A DNA stretch of 64,000 nucleotides from NCBI GenBank assembly GCA_025370075.1, contig CP073016.1, positions 3,286,001 to 3,350,000 on the forward strand, written 5' to 3'. The stretch's first letter is position 1. The number at the start of each line of letters is the position of its first letter. A program made the position numbers and the translations under genes. The notes beneath the pieces are model-generated. The model was not told where the DNA came from. It ran no database searches and worked only from the letters and a program-made list of their open reading frames with translations. Shown piece after piece: positions 53,684-61,709 of the stretch. The DNA comes from Chryseotalea sp. WA131a (GTDB lineage: Bacteria; Bacteroidota; Bacteroidia; Cytophagales; Cyclobacteriaceae).

Positions 53684-54379
53684 TCAGTAGGAAGCAGAAT
53701 TCAATATTTCTTCATTGAATTTTTTCCAACCCATTGTTTCGGGTGCAAAGTACTCGGCTATTTCTGGCCCTAAAAAGAGTTTGTAGTTCATTTTGGCAAC
53801 ATCTTGCACCACATACCCTGGATAGTAGTAAGGCATGCCTTCGTCCTTCAAATAATCAAGCGTCAATAAAATTAACAACTTCCCCAAACTGTAGCGAGCG
53901 TAGGCGGGATCGTAAAAATGCAAGATAGAGGCAGCCGATTTTTCACCCACATCAAAATAGCCAGCGGCAATCAATTGATCTTTGTCAAAAATGGAAATGC
54001 ATTTGGTATCAAAAATAGTAGAGTAGGGCGGAGAAGCTTCGCCAAAGAAACACTCTTGAATGCTGCCGGCACCATCAAAGTCGATGTGATTGCGGTAGTT
54101 GGCATGTAATAAAATATGCTCTGCATTAATGTGGTTAACATCTTCGATTACTACACGAAACGCTTTGTTTCGCCTGCGTATTTTTTGATGAGAGGCGCGC
54201 GTAGCAATTTTGGCAGTGGCAAACCGAAGCCAATGTACACGGTGCATGCCTTCGTGCAACTCGATGTGCGAGCACGTAAAAAGTGTTTGATGCATGCGGT
54301 ACCAACCCATGGCCAGCAACTTATCCAAATCTGTTTTTGGCAGATAGGCGGGAGCAATGCTATTGAAGTAGGGAGTCAA
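53684..54379 (-). CDS. ATE-like (arginyl/leucyl transferase C-terminal) protein
   Basis: The segments LLAMGWYRMHQTLFTC, GKLLILLTLDYLKDEGMPYY and YYPGYVVQDVAKMNYKLF are like the C-terminal half of aminoacyl-tRNA-protein transferases, which attach an amino acid to protein N-termini. The frame also runs 5' of the nominal TTG start and spells a typical N-terminal cysteine segment (LPSCSSYSQHL). No ATG, GTG or TTG is in place before it, so the true start is uncertain. Substrate is not known. Confidence 0.7.
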   Translation of the reverse strand: MTPYFNSIAPAYLPKTDLDKLLAMGWYRMHQTLFTCSHIELHEGMHRVHWLRFATAKIATRASHQKIRRRNKAFRVVIEDVNHINAEHILLHANYRNHIDFDGAGSIQECFFGEASPPYSTIFDTKCISIFDKDQLIAAGYFDVGEKSAASILHFYDPAYARYSLGKLLILLTLDYLKDEGMPYYYPGYVVQDVAKMNYKLFLGPEIAEYFAPETMGWKKFNEEILNSASY

Positions 54380-54517
54380 ATGTTGAGAATAGCTTGAACA
54401 CGAAGGTAAGAAGATAGTAAAGTAAGAAAAGCATTTTTCGTTCTTGCAAAGTAAAAAACAAGCGGAAAGCTTTTAACTATCATTTCTCGTTTTACCTCTC
54501 TTCTGATTAAAAATAAC

Positions 54518-54774
54518 ATGACTAATCAACAACTCAAATATTGTAGAGTTTGCCAATAGAAAATTTTTGACCCGCAGACCGGAATTTATTGCGCACTCAC
54601 AAACACAAAACCGATTTTGTGGAGAGTTGCCCCACATGTAAACCTATTGCAGAAGCGGATTTGAACATGCTTGAAATACGCGTGGAGACAGAAAACTTGC
54701 CGATGGCCACAACAGAAAATAGATTTGCGAATATGCTAGTTGTAAAAGTGCAATTGGATTGTGGCTATATTTGA
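54518..54774 (+). pseudogene. Zinc-ribbon-type small protein pseudogene
   Basis: From ATG 54518 the translation reads MTNQQLKYCRVCQ, a TAG stop, KIFDPQTGIYCALTNTK, then after a frameshift DFVESCPTCKPIAEA and a helical C-terminal part ending at TGA 54774. Cys-x-x-Cys pairs at residues 9/12 and near the shift look like a zinc ribbon of a short Bacteroidota family with an N-terminal MTN..LK.C..C motif. One stop and one frameshift inactivate it. The remaining gap up to 54829 shows nothing else. Confidence 0.6.
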
Positions 54775-54829
54775 TGTTAGCGGAAAGCCTTAGTGACGGT
54801 AGAGACTTCGTAAAAACAACAAATTAAGT

Positions 54830-55702
54830 TTGAAGGACACTAGAGTAATACAATATAACGACAACACAACAAATCAAGTTGTGACATTTCAGGCAAAGGA
54901 GAGGGCTGAGACTACTCTAATTTGCCTTCCAGCTATGGGTGTACGAGCATCGTACTACGAAGCATTTGCTACCAATTTATGCGGACATGGATTTAATGTA
55001 GTGACTGCCGACTGGCGTGGACAAGGTAAATCATCTGTAAGAGCCTCAAAGAAAATTAATTTTGGGTACGAGGAGATTATTGAGGACTTAAGGAAGTTAA
55101 TTGAAAATACAAACACTTGGTTTCCAAGTGGGAAAAAAGTTATCATCGGACATAGCTTGGGCGGACAAATAGGAAGTTTATTTGCATCTCGTTACCCTAA
55201 CTCAATTGATGGCCTAATACTAATTGCTTCATGTTCCGTATTTTACAAGGGCTGGGACAAAGTTGATAGAGTCAAATTATACATTGCTGGCAACAGCTTT
55301 TATTTACTCAGTAAAATTATCGGGCATTTCCCTGGAAGTGTAATTGGATTTGGTGGCCGAGAAGCGAGAACAGTTATGAAAGACTGGTGTTACAATGCGG
55401 TTTATGGCGAATACAAACTTGCTAACTCAAACCACGACTATGAATTGTCGCTAAGGCAAATGAACATACCTGTTCTATCATTTTCAATAGAGAATGACCA
55501 TTTAGCGAGTAAGACAGCAATTGAAAACTTGCATAAAAAGTTTGACCGTAACTCAAAGATATTGCAATTACACCTGACATCTGACCTGACAAACATTTCA
55601 CCTCTCAATCATTTTAGTTGGACTAAAGACTCAAACTATTTAGGACAACAGATAAAGAATTGGCTTCGAGACAACATTGAATTACAAATTGACAAAAGAT
55701 AA
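54830..55702 (+). CDS. Alpha/beta hydrolase
   Basis: The 290-residue protein has the alpha/beta hydrolase fold, with the nucleophile elbow GHSLGGQIG and an early TTLICLPAMGVRASYYEAF segment with a possible oxyanion hole. ADWRGQGKSS is the usual strand-turn after the first helix. The candidate acid and histidine lie in SIENDHLASK and SPLNHFSW. It starts at TTG. The substrate is unknown. Confidence 0.82.
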   Translation: MKDTRVIQYNDNTTNQVVTFQAKERAETTLICLPAMGVRASYYEAFATNLCGHGFNVVTADWRGQGKSSVRASKKINFGYEEIIEDLRKLIENTNTWFPSGKKVIIGHSLGGQIGSLFASRYPNSIDGLILIASCSVFYKGWDKVDRVKLYIAGNSFYLLSKIIGHFPGSVIGFGGREARTVMKDWCYNAVYGEYKLANSNHDYELSLRQMNIPVLSFSIENDHLASKTAIENLHKKFDRNSKILQLHLTSDLTNISPLNHFSWTKDSNYLGQQIKNWLRDNIELQIDKR

Positions 55703-55806
55703 GAGAGGGGATTGGCCAGCCGCTAACAATGACTTCAAGACAATTTCCGTGTCACTGAACGGAATTAATAAAATAGACGACCTTAATCATCAGCTATTCA
55801 TAAAAC

Positions 55807-56430
55807 TTATACATTTTTTTTAACTAACTCCCCATTTTTATACTCGTATTGGATGGTCAAATTGCCTTCTTGGTCATACCACTTGGAAACGCCATCGCGC
55901 AAGCCATTTTTGTAAAGGCTTTCTTCCATAAGTTTACTGTTATCATAGAAGATTCTTACTGTACCTTCCAATTTTCCGCTCACATACATCCCTTCTTCCT
56001 TTAGGGATGAATAATTGAACTCTTTATAATCACCGTGCCGCACACCATTATGATAATAAAATCGCTTGGTCATTTGACCAGTTTGATTAAGCTCCATGCA
56101 CAAGCCCTCTTTCTTACCTTCAAAATACGTGGTTACGGATTTGACCAACCCATTTGTCTGATATTCTGTCCACGTCCCGTGTCTTTTATTGTTGAGATAG
56201 TACCCATCGGCTGACTTTAACCCACCTTGGTCTGTCATCGTCACGCGTACCAATCCCTGAATATCGGCAAACTCTTCTTTGATTGCTCCGAGCGGAATTC
56301 CTTCTTCACCACCATTGGTAGTAGGAGCGGATGCAGGGTTGGCTGGTTGAATTGCACTCGTTGTTTCCTCCTTGGATTTTTGATTGCAGCCAATTGCTAA
56401 ACAAACTAAACTTATCCACATGATTCTCAT
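55807..56430 (-). CDS. Lipoprotein with MORN-like repeats (YwqK-type)
   Basis: The 207-residue lipoprotein (lipobox LAIGCNQK) has repeats of the type GYYLNNKRHGTWTEYQTNG, GVRHGDYKEF and NGLRDGVSKWYDQEGN, which belong to the MORN-like toxin-antitoxin YwqK-type repeat family. The name is by sequence only, and no toxin is nearby. It is divergent from the DUF6265-like gene. It probably lies in the outer membrane or periplasm. Confidence 0.75.
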   Translation of the reverse strand: MRIMWISLVCLAIGCNQKSKEETTSAIQPANPASAPTTNGGEEGIPLGAIKEEFADIQGLVRVTMTDQGGLKSADGYYLNNKRHGTWTEYQTNGLVKSVTTYFEGKKEGLCMELNQTGQMTKRFYYHNGVRHGDYKEFNYSSLKEEGMYVSGKLEGTVRIFYDNSKLMEESLYKNGLRDGVSKWYDQEGNLTIQYEYKNGELVKKNV

Positions 56431-56493
56431 ATTTGTAAAATTTTGCTGCCAAATATATTAAGTAACTTTACTTTTTGTCAAGATAGTTATTCA

Positions 56494-56928
56494 ATGAAAA
56501 AATTCTGCGGAGTTCTAATCTTTCTAATGGCAGCCCTAAGTTTGTGTGCCCAAATAAACGAATTCGATTGGCTGGTGGGCACGTGGCAAGAAAAAGGCAA
56601 GCAAAATTTTGAGGTGTGGCACAGGGCGGGGGATGAGTTAAGGGCAGAATCATTCGAGTTAAAGTCTGATGAAATAAAAACGATGACCGAAAAAATAAGA
56701 TTGATAAAAAGGGGTTCTGATTTCTTCTATATCCCCGAGGTGCCGCATAACGGCAAGCCTATTGAGTTTAAAATCACCTCGTTCCATAAAAATGGATTTG
56801 TGGCAGAAAATCCACAACATGATTTTCCTAAAAAGATTTCCTATAGAAAAATCAACGAAACAGAACTTCAAGCCACCATTATCGGAGGCAACAAAAGCAT
56901 CTCTTACCTCTTTCAAAAAATAAAATGA
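56494..56928 (+). CDS. Exported DUF6265-like protein
   Basis: The start at ATG 56494 gives a signal peptide (MKKFCGVLIFLMAALSLCAQ) and a mature part of about 124 residues. The mature part contains FDWLVGTWQEKGKQNF, GDELRAESFE, KITSFHKNGFVAENPQHDFP and a short C-terminus. This pattern fits DUF6265, a lipocalin-like fold of unknown ligand. It overlaps the rlmI ATG by 4 bases, suggesting coupled translation. Confidence 0.75.
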   Translation: MKKFCGVLIFLMAALSLCAQINEFDWLVGTWQEKGKQNFEVWHRAGDELRAESFELKSDEIKTMTEKIRLIKRGSDFFYIPEVPHNGKPIEFKITSFHKNGFVAENPQHDFPKKISYRKINETELQATIIGGNKSISYLFQKIK

Positions 56929-58100
56929 ACATTAAAGGCACCGTTATTCTTAAGTCAGGACGCGACCATTCCATTAAGCGATTTCATCCGTGGGTGTTTT
57001 CGGGTGCCATCCAAAAAACAGAAGGCGACCCACAAGATGGCGATTGGGTAGAGGTTCAAGATAGCCAACAGGCAACGCTGGGGTTTGGCCATTATCAGAA
57101 AGGCACGATTACTGTCCGAGTGATCTCATTTTATAAAGATGTTCCCTCCGAGAAATTGTATTCTGAAAAAATCAAAAAAGCATACGAGCAACGCACTTCT
57201 ACATTAGTGATTTCGAATTTTACCAATGGCTACCGGCTCATCCATGGCGAAGGCGATGGATTACCCGGACTGATTGTAGATATGTACAACAAAGTGGCAG
57301 TGGTGCAGGCACACTCGCCCGGCATGCACACCGACCGCCAAGAAATTGCCCGTGCCTTACAAGCCGTGTTGGGTGAAGGCCTTCATGCTATTTATTACAA
57401 AAGCTTATCCGCAGGTAAAACCAAAACAGAAAACGAGTATCTCTTTGGAATGGCAGCCGTGCCACACACTATTGTTGAACACGGAAATCACTTTTACGTG
57501 GATTGGGAAGAAGGACAGAAGACCGGATTTTTCCTCGACCAACGCGAGAATCGAAAATTACTAGGTGACTATTCCGCGGGGAAAAAAGTGTTGAACACGT
57601 TTTGCTACACAGGCGGCTTCTCAGTATATGCGCTTCAAAATAAGGCAACTTTTGTGCATTCGGTAGATGCATCCGAAAAAGCCGTTGAACTTACGCGAAA
57701 AAATATAGAGCTGAACGGGTTTAGCGTTAACGAAAATATTTGCGTGGCTGCCGACACCTTTGACTTCATTCGCGATAAGCAAAATGAATACGATGTGATT
57801 GTGCTGGATCCTCCCGCTTTTGCTAAACATAAAGAAGCCAAGCATCAAGCCATGAAAGGTTACCAGCGATTGAATGCTGAAGCCATGCGCATCCTTAAAC
57901 CGGGAGGTATTATTTTTACATTTTCGTGTTCACAAGTAGTAGATAGGCAATTGTTTTACGATACCGTAGTCTCGTCTGCTATACAAGCGAAACGAAACAT
58001 AAAAGTGCTTCACCATCTATCTCAGCCAGCAGACCATCCGGTTTCTATTTTTCATCCAGAGGGTGAATATTTAAAAGGGTTGGTTTTGTTTGTGGAATAA
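56925..58100 (+). CDS. rlmI: RlmI-type 23S rRNA methyltransferase
   Basis: The 391-residue protein has an N-terminal PUA-like RNA-binding region (FHPWVFSGAI) and a Rossmann methyltransferase domain with GFFLDQRENR, NTFCYTGGFSVYA (SAM-binding), a DPPAFA catalytic segment and a FTFSCSQ segment. RlmI methylates a cytosine in 23S rRNA with SAM as donor. It overlaps the DUF6265-like gene by 4 bases. Confidence 0.9.
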   Translation: MNIKGTVILKSGRDHSIKRFHPWVFSGAIQKTEGDPQDGDWVEVQDSQQATLGFGHYQKGTITVRVISFYKDVPSEKLYSEKIKKAYEQRTSTLVISNFTNGYRLIHGEGDGLPGLIVDMYNKVAVVQAHSPGMHTDRQEIARALQAVLGEGLHAIYYKSLSAGKTKTENEYLFGMAAVPHTIVEHGNHFYVDWEEGQKTGFFLDQRENRKLLGDYSAGKKVLNTFCYTGGFSVYALQNKATFVHSVDASEKAVELTRKNIELNGFSVNENICVAADTFDFIRDKQNEYDVIVLDPPAFAKHKEAKHQAMKGYQRLNAEAMRILKPGGIIFTFSCSQVVDRQLFYDTVVSSAIQAKRNIKVLHHLSQPADHPVSIFHPEGEYLKGLVLFVE

Positions 58101-58109
58101 TTTTCAAAA

Positions 58110-59888
58110 ATGTCCAACCCCTACATCTCCTTAATGAAAACCGCTTGGCGGTATGCCAAGCAAGAAAAAAGGCAATACATACTTGTTTACTCGTTGTTTA
58201 TTCTGGCGAGTGGTTCTTTTGCGCTGTACCCACTGCTGTACGGTTGGTTCATCAATGCTCTTCAAAAAGGTGATGCACAGCACTTGCGCTATGCGCTTAT
58301 CTATGTGGGGCTATACTTTTTGATGAAACTGGTGGAGTGGGGATTGCATGGGCCTGCGCGGATACTGGAAAGAAAGCTGGCGTTTAACCTCAGTCGGAAT
58401 TATTTGCAAGAACTTTACCATCAAACTTTGCACCTGCCCGTGAAGTGGCAGCAAGACAACCATAGCGGAGCCACCATCAACCGGATCCGCAAAGCCTATG
58501 AAGCCCTCAAAGACTTTTTTCAAAATGGATTCATGTATTTTTATGCGCTGGCCAAGTTTATTTCTTCGTTTGTGGCCATGATTGTTTTCTCGCCTTTGTT
58601 TGGCGGCATCGGCATTGTGTTGGGCGCCATTACAGTGTGGATCATTTTCAAGTTTGACAAACCTTTCATCCAATCAGTAGACGATACCAACGAAAAAGAG
58701 CACGTGGTGTCAAGCACGTTGTTCGACAGCCTTTCGAATATCATTACCGTGATCACGCTGCGTTTGGAACAACGCATGGAGAAAAGCCTGCTAGAAAAGG
58801 TGAAAGACGTATACGCACCGTTTATGCGGTCGGTAAAAATAAATGAGTGGAAATGGTTCGCGGCCGATATGCTGGTAGTATTGATTTACTGCGTGAACAT
58901 TGCTGGGTACATCTATCAAAATACCATGCCAGGACAAGTTTTTATGCTGGGTGGATTGGTTACCTTGATTGGTTTTGTGAACCAGTTTACCAGCGTGTTT
59001 CACGATGTGGCATGGCAGTACACACAAATTGTTCAGTACAACACTAATGTTCAGACTGCCCGGTCTATCTCAGAAGCCTATCAGCAGAACCACTTGCCTG
59101 ATGGGGCGAGCAACTTGCCCGAGGATTGGAAAAAGATCTCCATCCGTGACCTAAACTTCACGCACAAAGAAAAATATTCTTCGGAAGAAAGGGCACAAAG
59201 CCTGCACGACATCCAGCTCTCTATCGAAAAAGGAAAACGCATTGCGTTGATTGGCGAAAGCGGCAGTGGCAAAAGCACCTTGATGGCTTTGCTGCGTGGC
59301 TTGTACGAACCAGAATCAGGAATAAAAGTAACAGTGGACAACAAGATTGCTTCCGATATAAATTCCCTCCACGACTCCGTTACCTTGTTCCCGCAAGAGC
59401 CAGAAATTTTTGAAAACACCATTGAGAACAATATCACCTTGGGATTGCCATTTGAAGAAAAAGACGTTCTGGCTGTTTGCGAAACAGCCCAATTTACGGA
59501 GGTTGTCAATCAATTGCCAAAAGGTTTGCAATCGAACATCCAAGAAAAGGGCGTGAATCTTTCAGGTGGGCAAAAGCAACGGTTGGCACTGGCGCGCGGA
59601 ATTTTGGCAGCAAAAAGTTGCGATATTGTTTTGTTGGACGAACCCACCAGCAGTGTGGACCCCAAAACAGAAATTCAGATTTATGAAAGACTTTTTGCCG
59701 AGTGCAAAGACAAAGCCATCGTGTCAAGCCTTCATCGATTGTACTTGTTGAGTTATTTCGATTACGTATACGTACTGAGAAGTGGACGAGTGGTGGACGA
59801 AGGCACGTTTGAAGAACTCAAAGCCAACAGCAGCATCTTTAAAGAACTGTGGCGGCATCAGGAGGAGAAGATGGTGGAACGGGTCTAG
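58110..59888 (+). CDS. ABC exporter half-transporter
   Basis: The 592-residue protein has a six-helix type I exporter membrane domain (FILASGSFALYPLLYGWFIN, then FISSFVAMIVFSPLFGGIGI) followed by an ATP-binding domain with Walker A GESGSGKST near residue 383, signature LSGGQKQRLALARG near 484, Walker B DIVLLDEPTSSVD and an H-loop (SSLHRL). It should work as a homodimer or heterodimer exporting a lipid, drug or peptide. It follows rlmI by 9 bases. The substrate is unknown. Confidence 0.93.
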   Translation: MSNPYISLMKTAWRYAKQEKRQYILVYSLFILASGSFALYPLLYGWFINALQKGDAQHLRYALIYVGLYFLMKLVEWGLHGPARILERKLAFNLSRNYLQELYHQTLHLPVKWQQDNHSGATINRIRKAYEALKDFFQNGFMYFYALAKFISSFVAMIVFSPLFGGIGIVLGAITVWIIFKFDKPFIQSVDDTNEKEHVVSSTLFDSLSNIITVITLRLEQRMEKSLLEKVKDVYAPFMRSVKINEWKWFAADMLVVLIYCVNIAGYIYQNTMPGQVFMLGGLVTLIGFVNQFTSVFHDVAWQYTQIVQYNTNVQTARSISEAYQQNHLPDGASNLPEDWKKISIRDLNFTHKEKYSSEERAQSLHDIQLSIEKGKRIALIGESGSGKSTLMALLRGLYEPESGIKVTVDNKIASDINSLHDSVTLFPQEPEIFENTIENNITLGLPFEEKDVLAVCETAQFTEVVNQLPKGLQSNIQEKGVNLSGGQKQRLALARGILAAKSCDIVLLDEPTSSVDPKTEIQIYERLFAECKDKAIVSSLHRLYLLSYFDYVYVLRSGRVVDEGTFEELKANSSIFKELWRHQEEKMVERV

Positions 59889-59915
59889 TTTCATTCTTAT
59901 CCACTTAATGTCAAT

Positions 59916-61241
59916 TTAATTTTTCAATCGTTGTGAAGGTTGTTTTTTCGAACGATTAATAGTCTTTTCCTCGTTCTTATTGATACTGCTCTTTTTAAAT
60001 TGTTCTTCCAGTGCGCCCGCTTCTTCCAAGTCTTTCACGATTTGTTTATTCAAAGGCGACTCGCGAATGATATTGTAGCTCTGCCAAAACGCTTCGTTGT
60101 AGGGTTTTGTTTGAAGCTCCAATACGTTTTCTGCGTTCATCAAATTTCCTTGCGCGGGCCTTGTTGCATTAGTGGTGATAATGCTGTTCACTAATAGTTC
60201 TTGATAGAAATCAGAAGTAAACAATATTCTATTGGTACTTTTTATAAAGCCTTCAATTCTCCAGGAGTAACTCATGTATTCTAAATGGTACTTTCCTTCA
60301 TGTCTTTTAAATTTTATGTTTTTCTTGATGAAAGTTGTTCTGTTCATGATGGAGTCGTTCATTTTCCACTCGTTCTTGTCCGTGCCTTCCCATCGAGCAT
60401 CCATTTCAATCTCCAGAATGGCATAGCTAGTGGCATCGATAAAAACACGACTAAACCAAGGGTAATTGGTATTGATTACATAGACCAACTGCTCATCTAA
60501 GTAAACATACTTTTCAAGTTCATATTTCTTAGCATTTATATCAAGTGCAAAGTTCACATACCGTACATCATTGGATATGAGAAGTCCATCCAGCAAATTC
60601 AAATTGGTATAAATTGCTGCTTTATAATTGACAATTTTGCTTTTTCTTATCTCGTTAATGTACACCTTCTCCTGTAATTGTCTTCTTTGCTTGGGACGGG
60701 GGGCAATATAGCCTCTGTCATAGATGGCAATAGCTGCTTCTAACAAAGCGATGTACTTTTCGTTTTCCTTTTTATAATCCCTGTAAAATCCATTCAGTAA
60801 ATAGGGCTCTTGCGTATAATTGAGAGGAATGTTAGCAATGGCTTTTTCTACAATTTCTTTAGCCGTTAGTTTTTTGTCCGTAATCACTACCTCGCTCAGT
60901 ATAATTGTTTTTGGATCAAGTTGCACAAGGAGATTATTTCGATCCGGAATATTTTCGATTTTGCATTTATAGGTAGTATATCCCATCATGGAAATCATTA
61001 ATGTGTCGTTGTCGTATTGATCGGAGAGCTTGAAAGCAAACTCGCCAAGTTGATTAGACACCACTCCGATGGACTTTCCAACAATACTGATTGTGGCGTA
61101 TGGCAGTGGCTCTTGCGTTGTTTTGTCAGCCACTTTTCCTGTAATAACAATCTGATTCTTCTGGGCAAACGAATCAGAGCATAACATCGCTAAAATAACA
61201 GATAGGGTGCTGACGAACGCTCTTACGTTGAAATTTTTCAT
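59916..61241 (-). CDS. Exported carboxypeptidase-regulatory-like protein, paralogue of 50901
   Basis: The 441-residue protein has a signal peptide, a carboxypeptidase-regulatory-like domain (IVITGKVADKTTQEPLPYAT) and the shared middle domain (LTAKEIVEKAIANIPLNYT, GFYRDYKKENEKYIALLEAA). It lacks the thioredoxin-like tail of its paralogue at 50901. The C-terminus is basic and probably disordered. It is divergent from the PadR gene with an inverted repeat between them. The function is unknown. Confidence 0.75.
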   Translation of the reverse strand: MKNFNVRAFVSTLSVILAMLCSDSFAQKNQIVITGKVADKTTQEPLPYATISIVGKSIGVVSNQLGEFAFKLSDQYDNDTLMISMMGYTTYKCKIENIPDRNNLLVQLDPKTIILSEVVITDKKLTAKEIVEKAIANIPLNYTQEPYLLNGFYRDYKKENEKYIALLEAAIAIYDRGYIAPRPKQRRQLQEKVYINEIRKSKIVNYKAAIYTNLNLLDGLLISNDVRYVNFALDINAKKYELEKYVYLDEQLVYVINTNYPWFSRVFIDATSYAILEIEMDARWEGTDKNEWKMNDSIMNRTTFIKKNIKFKRHEGKYHLEYMSYSWRIEGFIKSTNRILFTSDFYQELLVNSIITTNATRPAQGNLMNAENVLELQTKPYNEAFWQSYNIIRESPLNKQIVKDLEEAGALEEQFKKSSINKNEEKTINRSKKQPSQRLKN

Positions 61242-61247
61242 GATAAC

Positions 61248-61291
61248 TTATACAAATATAAAACAAATCAATTATATTCACGTTTGTATAA
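61248..61291. promoter_or_regulatory. Inverted half-sites between PadR and its divergent neighbour
   Basis: The perfect 9-base arms ttatacaaa (61248-61256) and tttgtataa (61283-61291) lie between the divergent genes, with 26 bases between them. A PadR dimer could bind these. The right arm ends 8 bases before the PadR start, and the left arm is close to the start of the 59916 gene on the other strand. Confidence 0.5.
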
Positions 61292-61299
61292 CATATATT

Positions 61300-61638
61300 A
61301 TGACCACCAAAGGAAATTATTTGGGCGAATTTGAAGAGCTCGTCCTTCTCTCGGTTGCCTCGCGGGCAGATGAAGCGTATGGTGTCTCCATCCGGCAATA
61401 CATTATCGATGAAACGGGACGAAGCGTAAATATCAGTGCGGTACACGAAGTACTGAAACGCTTGGAACGAAAGGGCTACTTGAAGTCCAAAATGGGCGGA
61501 GCCACACAAGAAAGAGGCGGACGAAGAAAACGCTACTTTGTGCTGACGGCCAGTGGAAGAAGAACACTGGAAGAAGCCATGAAGCTCAAGATTCAGTTGT
61601 ATAAACGTGTCCCTAATTTTTCTTTGAAACCAATATGA
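61300..61638 (+). CDS. PadR-family regulator
   Basis: The start is at ATG 61300, giving 112 residues. The winged helix (LGEFEELVLLSVASRADEAY, then INISAVHEVLKRLERKGYL) and the following wing (QERGGRRKRYFVLTASGRRT) are characteristic of the PadR family. PadR regulators of this size often control an adjacent permease gene, as here. The effector is unknown. The inverted half-sites upstream are natural targets. Confidence 0.9.
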   Translation: MTTKGNYLGEFEELVLLSVASRADEAYGVSIRQYIIDETGRSVNISAVHEVLKRLERKGYLKSKMGGATQERGGRRKRYFVLTASGRRTLEEAMKLKIQLYKRVPNFSLKPI

Positions 61639-61709
61639 AATACAAGTATGATATAGGCAAGGTCGTTGTAAATTATAAGTATGAATAACCTATTTAAAAA
61701 GCAGATAAA

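Noticed and set aside
55807..56430. YwqK-type protein as part of a toxin-antitoxin system
   Set aside because: The family name comes from annotation of MORN-like repeats. It is a lipoprotein with no toxin gene beside it.
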